From Dehalococcoidales bacterium (GTDB taxonomy: Bacteria > Chloroflexota > Dehalococcoidia > Dehalococcoidales > ARS1013): a stretch of 5,975 bases of DNA. The translations under genes and the position numbers were made by a program. The notes under the pieces were generated by a model, which saw nothing but the letters and a program-made list of their open reading frames with translations, did not search any database and had not been told where the DNA came from. Positions within the stretch are counted from its first letter, which is position 1, and every line of letters starts with the position of its first letter. The DNA lies in assembly GCA_030641585.1 (NCBI GenBank), contig DAOWHE010000023.1, positions 1-5,975 on the forward strand, in the 5' to 3' direction. This document shows, piece after piece, positions 5,869 through 5,975 of this stretch.

Positions 5869-5896
5869 TCCCCCTTTCCTAGAGAGGAGAGGGGGA
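5869..5896. repeat. Strong hairpin-forming element, probable dispersed palindromic repeat
   Basis: TCCCCCTTTCCT (5869-5880) pairs with AGGAGAGGGGGA (5885-5896), a 12-bp stem with one G-U pair and a 4-nt AGAG loop. No T tract follows on the plus strand. Its right arm shares the 11-mer GAGAGGGGGAC (5887-5897) with the hairpin at the left edge of the window (31-41), and both contain TCCCCCT in the left arm. The two may be members of one intergenic repeat family. The rest of 5825-5929 holds no recognisable gene. Confidence 0.5.
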
Positions 5897-5929
5897 CAAA
5901 GGGAGTGAGGCTTCGCCCTAAGGGTTGAT

Positions 5930-5975
5930 ATGACCATCCTTAGTTATAAATGGTGGTGGCGAAGTCTGGGCGGCC
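5930..5975 (+). CDS. Possible start of the next gene, cut by the window edge
   Basis: ATG at 5930 opens a frame to the end of the window (MTILSYKWWWRSLGG, 15 codons). AAGGG (5920-5924) lies 5 nt upstream as a moderate ribosome binding site, and an in-frame TGA at 5906 bars a longer N-terminus from ATG, GTG or TTG upstream of it. It would continue the same-strand operon after the hairpin region. Too little is visible to suggest a function. Confidence 0.4.
   Translation, partial: MTILSYKWWWRSLGG

Noticed and set aside
1..5975. tRNA genes or tRNA-fragment attachment sites
   Set aside because: No cloverleaf-like segment or TTCRA-type T-loop in a suitable context was seen by eye on either strand, and no long direct repeats bracket the phage block within the window.

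Overview
The window looks like a bacterial chromosome or prophage segment of roughly 50% GC. Ribosome binding sites are of the AGGAGG type and the promoters are sigma70-like. The secreted, C-terminally anchored Ig-like surface protein, the small excisionase-type HTH protein and the Cys-rich HTH protein in front of a portal gene resemble gene content I associate with uncultured Chloroflexota/Dehalococcoidia. That placement is an inference from memory of similar proteins. No rRNA, tRNA or other marker gene is present to confirm it.

Left half (1-2741, minus strand). A short transcription unit reads leftward. A consensus-like promoter (TTGACA, 18 bp, TATTAT) leads into a 67-aa winged-HTH protein of the excisionase/MerR-like type. 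After 31 bp comes a 797-aa exported protein that starts at GTG. It has a signal peptide, seven tandem IPT/TIG- or Ig-like beta modules, an FN3-like module, one C-terminal membrane span and a short cytoplasmic tail. The last three Ig-like modules are an in-register 252-bp tandem repeat at the DNA level. A hairpin lies just past the stop codon.

Middle (2687-2927). This AT-rich divergent regulatory region has promoters firing in both directions. The rightward promoter (TTGACT, 18 bp, TATTCT) carries a perfect 16-bp palindrome across its spacer and into its -10 box. The palindrome contains the ACATATGT core found in Gram-positive SOS boxes, so this is a good candidate repressor operator. The leftward promoter has a 9-bp direct repeat and a 10-bp palindrome around it.

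Right half (2928-5975, plus strand). Tightly packed phage-type genes are read in one direction: a 112-aa Cys-rich HTH protein, a portal protein (overlapping by 4 bp), a 113-aa beta-rich protein of unknown role, a 54-aa small protein starting at GTG, a 210-aa head-tail adaptor-like protein, about 105 bp of hairpin-forming DNA, and the start of another possible gene. No large terminase, MuF-like protein, scaffold, protease or major capsid protein lies between the promoter and 5975. This is not the usual order (terminase, portal, protease/scaffold, capsid). The block could be a rearranged or defective prophage, a satellite-like element, or a phage whose remaining head genes lie outside the window.
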